Origin: Methanofollis fontis | GTDB lineage: Archaea; Halobacteriota; Methanomicrobia; Methanomicrobiales; Methanofollaceae | NCBI RefSeq assembly: GCF_004297185.1 | Contig: NZ_PGCL01000003.1 | Span: 434,001-498,000 of the forward strand | Direction: 5' to 3' | Length of the DNA stretch: 64,000 nucleotides | Shown: positions 9,161 to 17,109 of the stretch, piece after piece | Layout of the letters: each line of letters starts with the position of its first letter | How positions within the stretch are numbered: the first letter of the stretch is position 1 | Notes under the pieces: model-generated | The model's database searches: none | Seen by the model: only the letters and a program-made list of their open reading frames with translations | Told to the model about the DNA's origin: nothing | Position numbers and translations under genes: made by a program

Positions 9161-9232
9161 ACCCCCGGGCGGATTCGAACCGCCGTCACCGGATCCAAAG
9201 TCCTGTATGATTGACCACTACACTACGGGGGT
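9161..9232 (-). tRNA. tRNA-Gln (anticodon UUG)
   Basis: 72 nt on the minus strand with a 7-bp acceptor stem (ACCCCCG/CGGGGGT). The D arm has a 3-bp stem, the anticodon loop is CTTTGGA with UUG at positions 34-36 (plus-strand 9198-9196), and the T arm is GGCGG/CCGCC with loop TTCGAAT. No CCA is encoded and no intron is seen. The anticodon stem CAGGA/TCCGG contains an A28.G42 mismatch. An AT-rich element (GATATAGC, minus strand near 9260-9268) about 30 nt upstream may be its TATA box. Confidence 0.93.
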
Positions 9233-9347
9233 GAACTGCCGTTAGGTGTTGGTTTTCATGCTATATCATAGTGTTTTCCGATACAAGGACGGGGGTGGTG
9301 ATATAAGGACAATGGATCATGATACCACCACCTCTGGAGAGCATCAA

Positions 9348-10193
9348 ATGCGTGTCCTCATCCTTGGTGCCGAGTCCCTCGGCGCACGCTCCATGGCAAC
9401 GGTCGTCGAAACAGCGGATCGAACAGTGCTCATCGATCCCGGTGTCGCCCTCGGGCGGTTCCGGTTCAGGCTCCCTCCACACCCCGATGAGGCGGCAGCG
9501 GCGGCACGTATCAGGGAATCGATCCTCAGACATCTCCCCCGGACGACCGACATCGTCTTCACCCATTACCACGGCGACCATGTGCCCCTCAAAGACCCGG
9601 ACTGCCATCAGATTGCTCTGGACGATTTCACCCCCCCGGAGGGTGTCGTCGTCCACGCAAAAGGACCGGACGGGATCTCCCGGACCTCGGCACAACGGAG
9701 ATCTGATCTTGAGAACGCCCTCGGTCGCGGATTCCCGAACGCAGAGGGAACAGACGACGGAGTGGTGGCCTGTTCCCCGCCCGTCCCCCATGGGAGCAGC
9801 GGCGGTTCGGTGATGATGACCGCGGTCAGGGAGGGTGAGGCATGCTTCGTCCATGCATCCGACATCCAGTGCACCTCCCCGGATGCAATCGGGGTGGTCG
9901 CCGGATGGCACCCGTCACTCGTCTTCGTTTCCGGCCCGCCGCTCTATCTGCACTCATTCACCAGGGAGCAGGAGGAAAACGCCTTTTCAAATGCGCTCCA
10001 TCTCGCACGCTCATGCACCTGCCTTGTCATCGATCACCATCTTCTCAGGTCGATGGTGGGCGATCGGTGGATGAAAGGCCTCAGAAAAGCAACAGCATGC
10101 CGCATCCTCTCGGCAGCCGAATTCATGGGGGAAGAACCCAGACTTCTGGAAGCGATGAGGGCAGAACTCTGGGCGTGTGGCATCCCACCCTGA
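9348..10193 (+). CDS. UPF0282 metallo-beta-lactamase-fold hydrolase
   Basis: 281 aa from the ATG at 9348, which has GGAGAG upstream; in-frame starts at 9246 and 9312 are less likely. The N terminus MRVLILGAESLGARSMATVV followed by VLIDPGVALGRFRFRLPPHP is characteristic of the archaeal UPF0282 family. THYHGDH (about residues 75-81) is the metal-binding HxHxDH motif, with later histidines at VPHG, FVHASDIQ and VIDHHLLR as ligand candidates. It is presumably a cytosolic metal-dependent hydrolase of unknown substrate. Confidence 0.85.
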   Translation: MRVLILGAESLGARSMATVVETADRTVLIDPGVALGRFRFRLPPHPDEAAAAARIRESILRHLPRTTDIVFTHYHGDHVPLKDPDCHQIALDDFTPPEGVVVHAKGPDGISRTSAQRRSDLENALGRGFPNAEGTDDGVVACSPPVPHGSSGGSVMMTAVREGEACFVHASDIQCTSPDAIGVVAGWHPSLVFVSGPPLYLHSFTREQEENAFSNALHLARSCTCLVIDHHLLRSMVGDRWMKGLRKATACRILSAAEFMGEEPRLLEAMRAELWACGIPP

Positions 10194-10555
10194 ATAGAGA
10201 GACAGAATGGGGTTTTATGTAGAACACCGGACAGGCGTTCCAGAGATCCAGGTGCACACCGATGTCAAAAAATCCACGACGATCACAACAATCCCCCCAT
10301 CACCAAACCAACAAATACGACGCACATACGCGATAAAAATCACATCACAGGACCCCTTCTTGTGGCACCCCCACGCACAAATTATTTAAATTGTCAATGA
10401 CCTCACCCCCCACCATGGAAGGGACAGTGCCACCATAAACCACCAAAAGGCCACGCATCCGCACCAAAACCATGCATGTGCAGAAACAAGCGAGTACAGT
10501 ATCACACAATCGGAGCGATCCACTTCCAGGACGGAATAAAAGAGGTGAGTCCTCA
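10194..10555. promoter_or_regulatory. Intergenic region with TATA-like box
   Basis: ATTATTTAAA at 10381-10390 is the best promoter candidate for the secreted protein gene that follows, implying a leader of roughly 140 nt. No RNA gene or convincing small ORF is seen in the rest. Confidence 0.4.
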
Positions 10556-12385
10556 ATGGAGAAAAGGAACAGAATGATCCCCATCAGATCCATGGTCGTC
10601 ATTCTGGCCATGGTGATCGCCGCCTGCGGCATGGTGCCCGCCGCAGCTCGAGAGATTCCGATCTGCACCAATAACTCATCGCAGGTATTGCCGGACATCG
10701 ACGGGGAGTTGATCGTCTGGATGGACTACCGGAACGGCAATTATGATATCTACCTCTACAACCTCACATCCGGAGAAGAGCGCCCGATCTGCACCGATCC
10801 TGCCGACCAGTGGGACCCCGTGATCTCCGAAAACTGGATCGTCTGGGACGACGAGCGCAACGGAAACCACGATATCTATCTCTATGACCTCAGTACCGGG
10901 CAGGAGATGGAAATCTGTACCGAACGGCATGCACAGCGGCATCCAGCCGTCAATGAGGGGCAGATTGTCTGGCAGGACCTCAGGCACGGTTCCTATACAA
11001 TATACACCTACGATTTCACGCTGAAAGAAGACGTGAAGGTCTCTGATCATTATGGAACCGTCCATCCCGACATCAATGACGAATGGTTGGTCTATGAATC
11101 AGGCGGCGACATCTATGCATGGTATATTCCAACCGGCAGATATGTCAGACTGAGCATCCCGGACGAGCAAAACCACCCGAAGATCTGGGGCGACCGCGTG
11201 GTCTGGACCGATTACCGCGAAGTGACACAGAGCGACATCTATATGTACGACCTCACCACCGAGAACGAAACACCGATCTGCACCAATAACTCATCACAGG
11301 CGATGCCGGCCATCGATGGCGACCTGATCACCTGGGAAGACCGGCGGAACGGGGACAAGGAGATCTATCTCTTCAATATCTCCTCCGGGGCAGAGACCCG
11401 GATCACCGATGATCCGGCATGGCAATCCGACCCGTCCATCTCCGGCGGGCGTATCGTCTGGGAGGACCACCGGAACGGCAACCCGGACATCTATCTCTAC
11501 ACCCCCGAAGACGGACCCGGTTTCATCCCTGTTGCAGATTTCAGGGCGAACCGCACAGTCGGGACCGCACCGCTGACAGTAGAGTTCAATGACACCAGCA
11601 GCGGCATGCCGGAATCATGGGCATGGGAGTTCGGTGACGGGGCCACTTCAGAGGAGCAGAACCCGGTTCACACCTACGGACTCCCTGGCACCTATACGGT
11701 CAGCCTCACGGTGAGCACCGCGACCGGGAGCGACACCATGACAAAACCGGATTACATCAGGGTGGCAGAACCGGTGGGGGCGCTCCACCTGTACGAGGGG
11801 TGGAACTTTATCTCCGTTCCGCAACGACTGGCGCCCGGTTCTTCAACCGTAACAGAGGTCTTCACTGATGTCGACATGGCAGGAAACGAGATCCTGCTAT
11901 ATGAACCGGGAGAGGGGTTCATCCCCATGGCGGCGGACAATGAACTCAGACCGCTCGACGGCATCTGGATATATGCCAACGCCTCTTCGGTCGTGGACCT
12001 GATCTATGACGATGATCCGGTCTCGCCCCCTCCCGAAAAACACCTCCTCAGCGGCTGGAATGCCATCGGCTTCACCGGGAGCAGCGACCGGACCGCCGGC
12101 ACGGCGCTCATTTCAGTCCGGGACGCCTGGAGATATCTGATCGGGTATGACGCGGCCGGACAGTTCTATGAACTGACCATTGTCAACAATGAGAGCGATC
12201 CGGCAGAGGTTTCCGATCCGGTCCACCCGATGAAGGGCTACTGGATCTTTATGGAGAGGGACGGCGTACTCGGTTCTCCGGTCCCCGGCACCCTGACATC
12301 CAGGATCATGAGCATTGCACCGGGGATCATCTGGAATAGAAACACCACCACCCCATCACCACCGCACCCCCCGGGTGGCGGATAA
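10556..12385 (+). CDS. Secreted TolB-like beta-propeller protein with PKD domain
   Basis: 609 aa from the ATG at 10556 with GAGGTGAG upstream. A signal peptide covers residues 1 to about 31. Seven or so propeller blades follow (to about 320), built on the repeated motif (I/L)VWxDxRNGNxDIYLY(N/D)L. A PKD domain follows at about 325-410 (PLTVEFNDTSSGMPESWAWE, FGDGATSEEQNPVHTY). The C-terminal part opens with LHLYEGWNFISVPQRL, a segment common in Methanomicrobiales surface proteins. No C-terminal membrane helix is seen, so it is probably exported and bound to the S-layer or released. Blades 1 and 6 are near-copies at the DNA level (about 10665 and 11272). Confidence 0.85.
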   Translation: MEKRNRMIPIRSMVVILAMVIAACGMVPAAAREIPICTNNSSQVLPDIDGELIVWMDYRNGNYDIYLYNLTSGEERPICTDPADQWDPVISENWIVWDDERNGNHDIYLYDLSTGQEMEICTERHAQRHPAVNEGQIVWQDLRHGSYTIYTYDFTLKEDVKVSDHYGTVHPDINDEWLVYESGGDIYAWYIPTGRYVRLSIPDEQNHPKIWGDRVVWTDYREVTQSDIYMYDLTTENETPICTNNSSQAMPAIDGDLITWEDRRNGDKEIYLFNISSGAETRITDDPAWQSDPSISGGRIVWEDHRNGNPDIYLYTPEDGPGFIPVADFRANRTVGTAPLTVEFNDTSSGMPESWAWEFGDGATSEEQNPVHTYGLPGTYTVSLTVSTATGSDTMTKPDYIRVAEPVGALHLYEGWNFISVPQRLAPGSSTVTEVFTDVDMAGNEILLYEPGEGFIPMAADNELRPLDGIWIYANASSVVDLIYDDDPVSPPPEKHLLSGWNAIGFTGSSDRTAGTALISVRDAWRYLIGYDAAGQFYELTIVNNESDPAEVSDPVHPMKGYWIFMERDGVLGSPVPGTLTSRIMSIAPGIIWNRNTTTPSPPHPPGGG

Positions 12386-12434
12386 AGAGGCCCCAACGGT
12401 GCTTGTGGAGATTCGGCAGGGGGTATAACACCCC

Positions 12435-12944
12435 CTACCCGAGTACATCCAGCACGGTCCGGACAAACGCCGGAAGGTCGTCCGGGCTCCGGCTCGATAC
12501 AAGATTTCCATCCACAACCACCTCCTGATCCAGAAAATCGGCGCCTGCGTTCCTGATATCGATCTCGATCGAACGCCACCCGGTCACCCGTCTTCCGTCC
12601 AGCACCCGTGCCGAGATCAGGAGTTGCGGGCCATGACAGATGACAAAGACGGGTTTCCCCTTCCTGACAAAATCTCGCACGAACCGGACCGGTTCAGGAA
12701 AAGCACGCAGCCGATCCGGCGAGTAGCCCCCCGGGATCAGGAGGGCATCATAATCATCGATTGAAGAATCCCTGACTGATACATCGATACGAACAGAACT
12801 GGCATCGGTCTTCCCCTTCACCATACTCCCTGCCTTCAGCCCGAGATTGACAACCTCATGGCCAGCGGACCGGATGGCACGCACCGGCACAGTGTACTCC
12901 GAATCCTCAAACATCCCGTCAATCAGAACAGCAACCCGTTTCAT
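12435..12944 (-). CDS. DJ-1/PfpI family protein
   Basis: 169 aa from the ATG at 12944; a frame reaching 12980 adds 12 non-conserved residues. The nucleophile elbow is FVICHGPQLL (Cys about 105), and the conserved acidic residue is in MFEDSEYTVP near residue 13. Members act as proteases, chaperones or glyoxalase/deglycase-type enzymes; here the closest pattern is the PfpI/YhbO branch (VTGWRSIEIDIRNAGADFLDQEVVVDGNLVSSRSPDDLP). It is cytosolic and has no operon partner. Confidence 0.88.
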   Translation of the reverse strand: MKRVAVLIDGMFEDSEYTVPVRAIRSAGHEVVNLGLKAGSMVKGKTDASSVRIDVSVRDSSIDDYDALLIPGGYSPDRLRAFPEPVRFVRDFVRKGKPVFVICHGPQLLISARVLDGRRVTGWRSIEIDIRNAGADFLDQEVVVDGNLVSSRSPDDLPAFVRTVLDVLG

Positions 12945-13117
12945 GATCGTCCCCCATACACCGGGTTCTGTTCTCCCCATATCAAGATATCGTCACAACC
13001 TGAAGGAGGGAGGGCACTGCCCCCTGATCTCTTCCCCTCCCGCAGCATGATATCCACGCCCGAAGTTCCCCCCTCCCTGATCCACCGGGGACCCCCGGAC
13101 ATATAGCATCATACGGT

Positions 13118-14038
13118 TTATGGCCCGGAGTTGCCATTGGAGAGCGGGAAAAATTCCCGGTACACGGCACGGCGTTCATCGAGATCGGTATGCAGGTAGA
13201 CTTCGGTCGTCTTGATGGACGAGTGCCCCAGGTTCTCCTGCACCACCCTGAGATTTTTGGAGCGCCGGTAGAGTTCGGAGGCATAACTGTGGCGGATCTT
13301 GTGAGGAGTGATGCCGGGAGGGGCATATTTTCGGAAGATCCTCTGGATCGTCCGGGGAGAAATGTGGTGCCCCTGCTGACCCACAAAGAGCGGCCCCATG
13401 ATCCGATGCCCAATATGACGATCAATTTCCGAAAGAGTCGCCTCATCCACAAAAACAACACGGATTTTGTCCCCTTTCCCGGTTACCCGTATCGTATGCT
13501 CCTCGAAGTCAATATCCTCAATATTCATATTGCACAGTTCAGAAACCCGAACGCCAGTCGCATATATCAACCGAACAATTAACCGATCGGCAGGATCGTC
13601 AATAGAATTGATCAAACGCACCACCTGACTGTGCTTCAGGTATTTTAAGTCCTGATTTTTTATCCTGGGCCTTTCAACACCAAGCATCGGGTTCACCGAC
13701 ACGCCGCCCTGAGCATAGAGATACGAATAAAATGACGCAAGCGTCGAAATCATTCGATGGAGAGTTTTCGGCTTATATTCATACTGTTCTGCAAGAGAAG
13801 AGAAATAATCAGTAACAATCGCGGTTGAAACAGCAACACACACATCGCACCTCGCCCCGTCCACCTCATCCGGCCCGAAGGATCGCCGGTCACCACCCGC
13901 ATGCTGCCGGAGGAAGACATAACGGGCAAAATGCCGTACCGTCTGCTCATAACTTCGGACCGTCCGAGGCGAATAATTCCTCATCCTTAAGTATCCCACA
14001 TATCGATCAAGCCATTCTGGAAAAAATCCACTATCCAT
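13118..14038 (-). CDS. xerA: Xer-type tyrosine recombinase (XerA-like)
   Basis: 306 aa with an N-terminal core-binding SAM-like domain (EWLDRYVGYLRMRNYSPRTV) and a C-terminal catalytic domain. All catalytic positions are visible: Arg164 (TGVRVSEL), Lys188 (TGKGDKIR), His246 and Arg249 (HKIRHSYAS), His272 (LGHSSIKTT) and Tyr281 (VYLH). Size and simple architecture fit archaeal XerA or XerH/XerS-like single-recombinase systems for chromosome-dimer resolution better than phage integrases. A roughly 25-residue insertion (about 44-68, with CDVC) in the N-terminal domain is unusual. The site at 14072-14099 is a candidate substrate. It could instead be an element integrase, since AT-rich DNA follows. 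Confidence 0.9.
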   Translation of the reverse strand: MDSGFFPEWLDRYVGYLRMRNYSPRTVRSYEQTVRHFARYVFLRQHAGGDRRSFGPDEVDGARCDVCVAVSTAIVTDYFSSLAEQYEYKPKTLHRMISTLASFYSYLYAQGGVSVNPMLGVERPRIKNQDLKYLKHSQVVRLINSIDDPADRLIVRLIYATGVRVSELCNMNIEDIDFEEHTIRVTGKGDKIRVVFVDEATLSEIDRHIGHRIMGPLFVGQQGHHISPRTIQRIFRKYAPPGITPHKIRHSYASELYRRSKNLRVVQENLGHSSIKTTEVYLHTDLDERRAVYREFFPLSNGNSGP

Positions 14039-14059
14039 CCATTATTTTGTCTGTTTTGC

Positions 14060-14070
14060 CCACATATAAC
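14060..14070 (-). promoter_or_regulatory. TATA box of the recombinase gene
   Basis: GTTATATGTG on the minus strand is centred about 28 nt before the ATG at 14038, which would give a leaderless mRNA. It lies directly between the start codon and the dif-like site. Confidence 0.5.
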
Positions 14071-14071
14071 T

Positions 14072-14099
14072 TTGTCGCAGAATATACATTTGGCGACAA
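14072..14099. other. Candidate dif (Xer recombination) site
   Basis: 28 bp arranged as two 11-bp arms around a 6-bp centre. The left arm is TTGTCGCAGAA (14072-14082), the centre TATACA (14083-14088) and the right arm TTTGGCGACAA (14089-14099). The reverse complement of the right arm, TTGTCGCCAAA, matches the left at 9 of 11 positions, with the outer 7 bp perfect. This 11-6-11 geometry is that of known dif sites, and it starts 34 nt upstream of the recombinase start. Function is inferred. Confidence 0.6.
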
Positions 14100-14581
14100 C
14101 CCCAAAAAGATCCAGGATTGCCGACCTGAAAAGAGAGAGAAAACAGGACGCCAGGATCAAAACAATAAGAGGATGTAAAATAGGCCCGAATTTAATTCCA
14201 AAAAACCAATAGGAACCGCCACCCCACCCAGACACCAACAAAGAAATGGACACCAAAATAGTCCCAATTTATCGTTTTTCAATGAGATACAAGAGCCAGA
14301 TTTCCGACCCACAATCCCAAACCATTGACATCCACAATTAATACCAAAATAGTGCCCTCAAAAAGAGAGAATACAATGTTTTTCCACAAACATTCGCAGA
14401 TTCAGAGTTTTCACCACCCAGACGCCAGATGCCCCGGACTCCGGCACCCCCACCCAACAGCCACTCATTCGCCCCCACAACACCTGCAATATATTTCATC
14501 AAGCCCGGGCGAATGAGAACCCCAATAAAGAGCAATTGAAAACACAACTTATTTGATTGGCAAACACCATTCGATGATTAA
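14100..14581. other. AT-rich, A/C-biased intergenic region
   Basis: No convincing coding frame. The plus strand is markedly rich in A and C. Two short direct repeats (ACCAAAATAGT at about 14252 and 14343) occur. ACTTATTT at 14547-14554 is a TATA candidate about 30 nt before the HNH gene start at 14582. Confidence 0.5.
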
Positions 14582-15178
14582 ATGAGCAGAGATTACAATA
14601 TTAAGGGAAAAAAGAGAGGGAGATGGACGCCAGAGGAAGACATGACCCTCACCCAATTAATGGATCAACACCAGGACATGTATATCGCGGCACGTTTGAT
14701 GGAGAGATCATACTCCTCCATTGCCCACAGATATAAGAAGTTAAAGAATCCCGAAATATTCGATTACGAACGAGATCGAGCAAAAAAATATTATAATAAT
14801 CTAGATCTCGACGGACTTCTGAACGTTCGCCTCAAGACAATGAACCAACACATACAGCAACCATCCCTGATAAAAAAGAATGCGAATGTGCTCGAATTGG
14901 GAGTTGGAGACTTAAAAGAAATCTGGGAGAAGCAGAGAGGAAAATGTTTCTATTCCGGAGTTGAAATGAGCACAGATCCCAGGGATCCCCGTTGCCTGTC
15001 CGTGGACCGAATTAACCCAGACGAAGGCTACACCAAGAACAACGTCGCATTATGCTGCTCCATCATCAACTCATGCAAACGAGAGCACAAAGCTAGAGAT
15101 TTCATAAATATGTGCATATCCGTTGCGAGACATTTCGAAAATATCAACCCGGACAACCATTTATCAGAACGCCTTTGA
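14582..15178 (+). CDS. SANT/Myb-like DNA-binding plus HNH endonuclease-like protein
   Basis: 198 aa. Residues about 13-55 (GRWTPEEDMTLTQLMDQHQD, then SYSSIAHRYKKLK) look like a SANT/Myb helix-turn-helix. Residues about 118-168 resemble phage-type HNH nucleases: GKCFYSG, SVDRINPDEGYTKNNVALCC and NSCKRE, matching the SxDRIxPxxGYxxxNV...C...N..K pattern. Codon use is AT-richer than in all neighbours (AAA, ATA, AAT common), suggesting transfer. A TATA candidate 30 nt upstream implies a leaderless start. Such proteins are typical of free-standing homing nucleases or phage genomes; no phage structural genes are nearby. Confidence 0.72.
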   Translation: MSRDYNIKGKKRGRWTPEEDMTLTQLMDQHQDMYIAARLMERSYSSIAHRYKKLKNPEIFDYERDRAKKYYNNLDLDGLLNVRLKTMNQHIQQPSLIKKNANVLELGVGDLKEIWEKQRGKCFYSGVEMSTDPRDPRCLSVDRINPDEGYTKNNVALCCSIINSCKREHKARDFINMCISVARHFENINPDNHLSERL

Positions 15179-15702
15179 CAGCATAAACTCGGCCGGAGTG
15201 GAATTCAGAGCATTCAGGCACGGTTGAAATGTTTCAAAACACCGACCCCCCAAAATTCAATCAGGATGATCGAATGGGGGAAGGCCAAAACCGGACACTG
15301 AGGAATTTTTAGAGTTCCAGGGGGAAAAGCCCGGAGAATTCCCGGCAGCCGCCGCAATGGAGAATACATTTTGCCGTCGAATACACCCCACAATCACCCA
15401 TACCAGAAAAATTCAGGGGAGGGGAGAAAATGTGTCAATTTTTACTGCCGAAGACAAATAGAATCCCATTGCGGGCACCGATGTAAATTGCCAGGAAATA
15501 ACCGCGGTTTCAACGGCGATCCGATTTAGAAGCGAGACCCGGCCACCCCCCTGGACGAAAATGATTGAATGAGAGTTTCATTCTTGTTTTTTAAATAACG
15601 CCCCATAAACCGGGCCTTTTTGAAAGCCTCCTGCCCGGAGAAGAATACCTGTTCCCCCCATTTTCATTTCAGGATCAGCAAAGACCCCTCACATCCTCCA
15701 CC
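15179..15702. other. Intergenic region after the HNH gene
   Basis: No ORF with protein-like composition. A hairpin (GAATGA/TCATTC, 15567-15583, loop of 5) followed by a T-rich tract (TTGTTTTTTAAA) resembles an intrinsic terminator on the plus strand, 390 nt after the HNH stop. TTTAAATAA at about 15589-15597 could equally be a TATA box. Confidence 0.4.
15567..15595 (+). terminator. Hairpin plus T-tract
   Basis: The 6-bp stem GAATGA/TCATTC with loop GAGTT is directly followed by a T-rich run. It has the form of an intrinsic terminator for transcripts coming from the HNH gene. Confidence 0.4.
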
Positions 15703-15728
15703 CATAAACCATATGATGCTATATGTAA
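15703..15728 (+). repeat. Promoter-like direct repeat, copy 1
   Basis: ATAAACCATATGATGCTATA starts here; it matches the segment at 16503-16528 at about 21 of 26 positions. It contains a TATA-like ATAAACC followed by an ATAT-based inverted repeat (CATAT at 15710-15714, ATATG at 15721-15725). No recognisable gene follows it. Confidence 0.55.
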
Positions 15729-16087
15729 GCGGCGCCCCCAGAACCGGCTCTCACCACCCGCCACGCACCCACACACCACAGAAAAAAGTCGACGACCACG
15801 CCCCGCCGTCCACCACGTATGGAACAGCACCAGACAGAAAATGATGATGACCCACGCCGGATCACAATCGTCGCTGACCGCCCTTTGCGTTGATCACAAA
15901 GGGAAGCAGACCACAAAGCCAGCGATAACCGAACCTGCCGTGACGCTGGGACCCACCATACGATCAGCGGATCACTTGCATCCCCCGCATGTGTGGCGAC
16001 GACTGAACGCTCCCAGGCGCGTTGGAGGCCCAACCATTCATCTGCCGGGAATCTGATGATGGCCAGATAATTCAGATCCACGATCAT
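15719..16087 (-). pseudogene. Doubtful ORF or gene remnant
   Basis: A 122-aa minus-strand frame beginning MIVDLNYLAIIRFPADEWLG. The first 40 residues look protein-like but the remainder is rich in Ser, Arg, Val and Trp without recognisable motifs. I cannot assign it; it may be a decayed gene or chance. The rest of 15729-16500 shows no better frame. Confidence 0.2.
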
Positions 16088-16500
16088 GGACGATGCACCC
16101 CTCGCCACAACCGATCCTGCACAGCGATCGGCGCACCCCAAAGAGGGGAGACGCCACAGCACAACTCCCCCCCCGGTTCTTCTCTCCAAATATTACGCGG
16201 AAGGTATCCCGGCGATCAGGCGCATGAGGACCGGATCGCCCTTACAGCGGGTGCCGGAATGGCGTGCCGAAGACAGAGGAGCATGAAGGGCCCGGCGGGC
16301 AGGACAATTTAGAGAGGAGCTTTCGGATAAGACCCCCTGCCGATCCGGAAAGGCTCAAAAGAGGGTCTCGCCCCCTCAGATGCAGAAGAGTTCAACCACC
16401 ACCCGGACAACTCCGCCGAATTTTCCTATCAGGCGCCATTGCACCGGATAGAAAAAGAAACAGGAGATTATAACCGATTTTTCAGGACGAAAACACCACA

Positions 16501-16528
16501 AATATAAACCATATCATGCGATATACAA
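16501..16528 (+). promoter_or_regulatory. TATA box and operator-like inverted repeat (direct repeat copy 2)
   Basis: AATATAAACC (16501-16510) is a TATA candidate. It is immediately followed by ATATC-ATGC-GATAT (16511-16524), a 5-bp inverted repeat placed between TATA and the expected transcription start, the usual position for an archaeal repressor site. The module is nearly identical to 15703-15728, exactly 800 bp upstream. Confidence 0.6.
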
Positions 16529-16575
16529 AGAAGACCGATCAGGGCAGGGAGATCGAAGGCAGGAGAGATCATCAG

Positions 16576-17109
16576 ATGAAGGAATCAGCAGACCGTGCTG
16601 AAGAGATCAAGAAATACCGGAAATTCAGAAAGGTTGAAGGTTCGACCTACCATCGAGTAAACCAGTTTCTCAGGAAACACACCTACATCACTGCACGAGA
16701 GTGGGCAATCGCCCGCCTCTGTGCTGATTTCCAGACGACGAGCGGAGCGGAGATGACATTCATCGGCGCACACCTCCCCGAACTCGTCCCATTCATGACC
16801 GAGCCCTACACCCCGCAGGCGGTCAATCAGGCAAGAAACGCCTTTAAAAATAAGGTGAAAATGGCCGGAGCCACGTTTTTTTACGGGGCCCTCTGCGGCT
16901 TTTTTACAACCGAGGAGCTTGACGATATCCTGTTCGAAGCAAGCGAGGTCGCCCGTTTCCTCATGGAGATCGAGGGGACCAACCTGGGGATCGATGAGGA
17001 AATCGAACTCGAAGACCGGGTTTCAGAGGTAATGAAAAAAGTCTCCCGTTCATCGGCAGAACTGCTCAATGAAAGGATGAAAAATGCGCACCATGGTGAG
17101 GATACATGA
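16576..17109 (+). CDS. Conserved archaeal protein (DUF5806-like)
   Basis: 177 aa from the ATG at 16576, chosen because AGGAGAG sits 8 nt before it; the in-frame ATG at 16516 lies inside the putative operator. The core (FRKVEGSTYHRVNQFLRKHT, ITAREWAIARLCADF, TPSGAEMTFIG-like TTSGAEMTFIGAHLPELVPF, KMAGATFFYGALCGFFTTEE) matches, to my recollection, a family shared with haloarchaea (DUF5806). It is mostly helical and soluble, of unknown function. It overlaps the MobB-MoaE gene by ATGA, so the two are co-translated. Confidence 0.7.
   Translation: MKESADRAEEIKKYRKFRKVEGSTYHRVNQFLRKHTYITAREWAIARLCADFQTTSGAEMTFIGAHLPELVPFMTEPYTPQAVNQARNAFKNKVKMAGATFFYGALCGFFTTEELDDILFEASEVARFLMEIEGTNLGIDEEIELEDRVSEVMKKVSRSSAELLNERMKNAHHGEDT

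Noticed and set aside
16264-16473. A 69-aa ORF upstream of the DUF5806-like gene
   Set aside because: Pro/Arg-rich, no ribosome site, and it runs into the promoter region of the real operon.
15179-16500. RNase P RNA or SRP RNA in the long non-coding stretch
   Set aside because: The conserved RNase P core segments (GAGGAAAGTCC type, ACAGAA type) and the SRP helix 8 motif are not seen on either strand.
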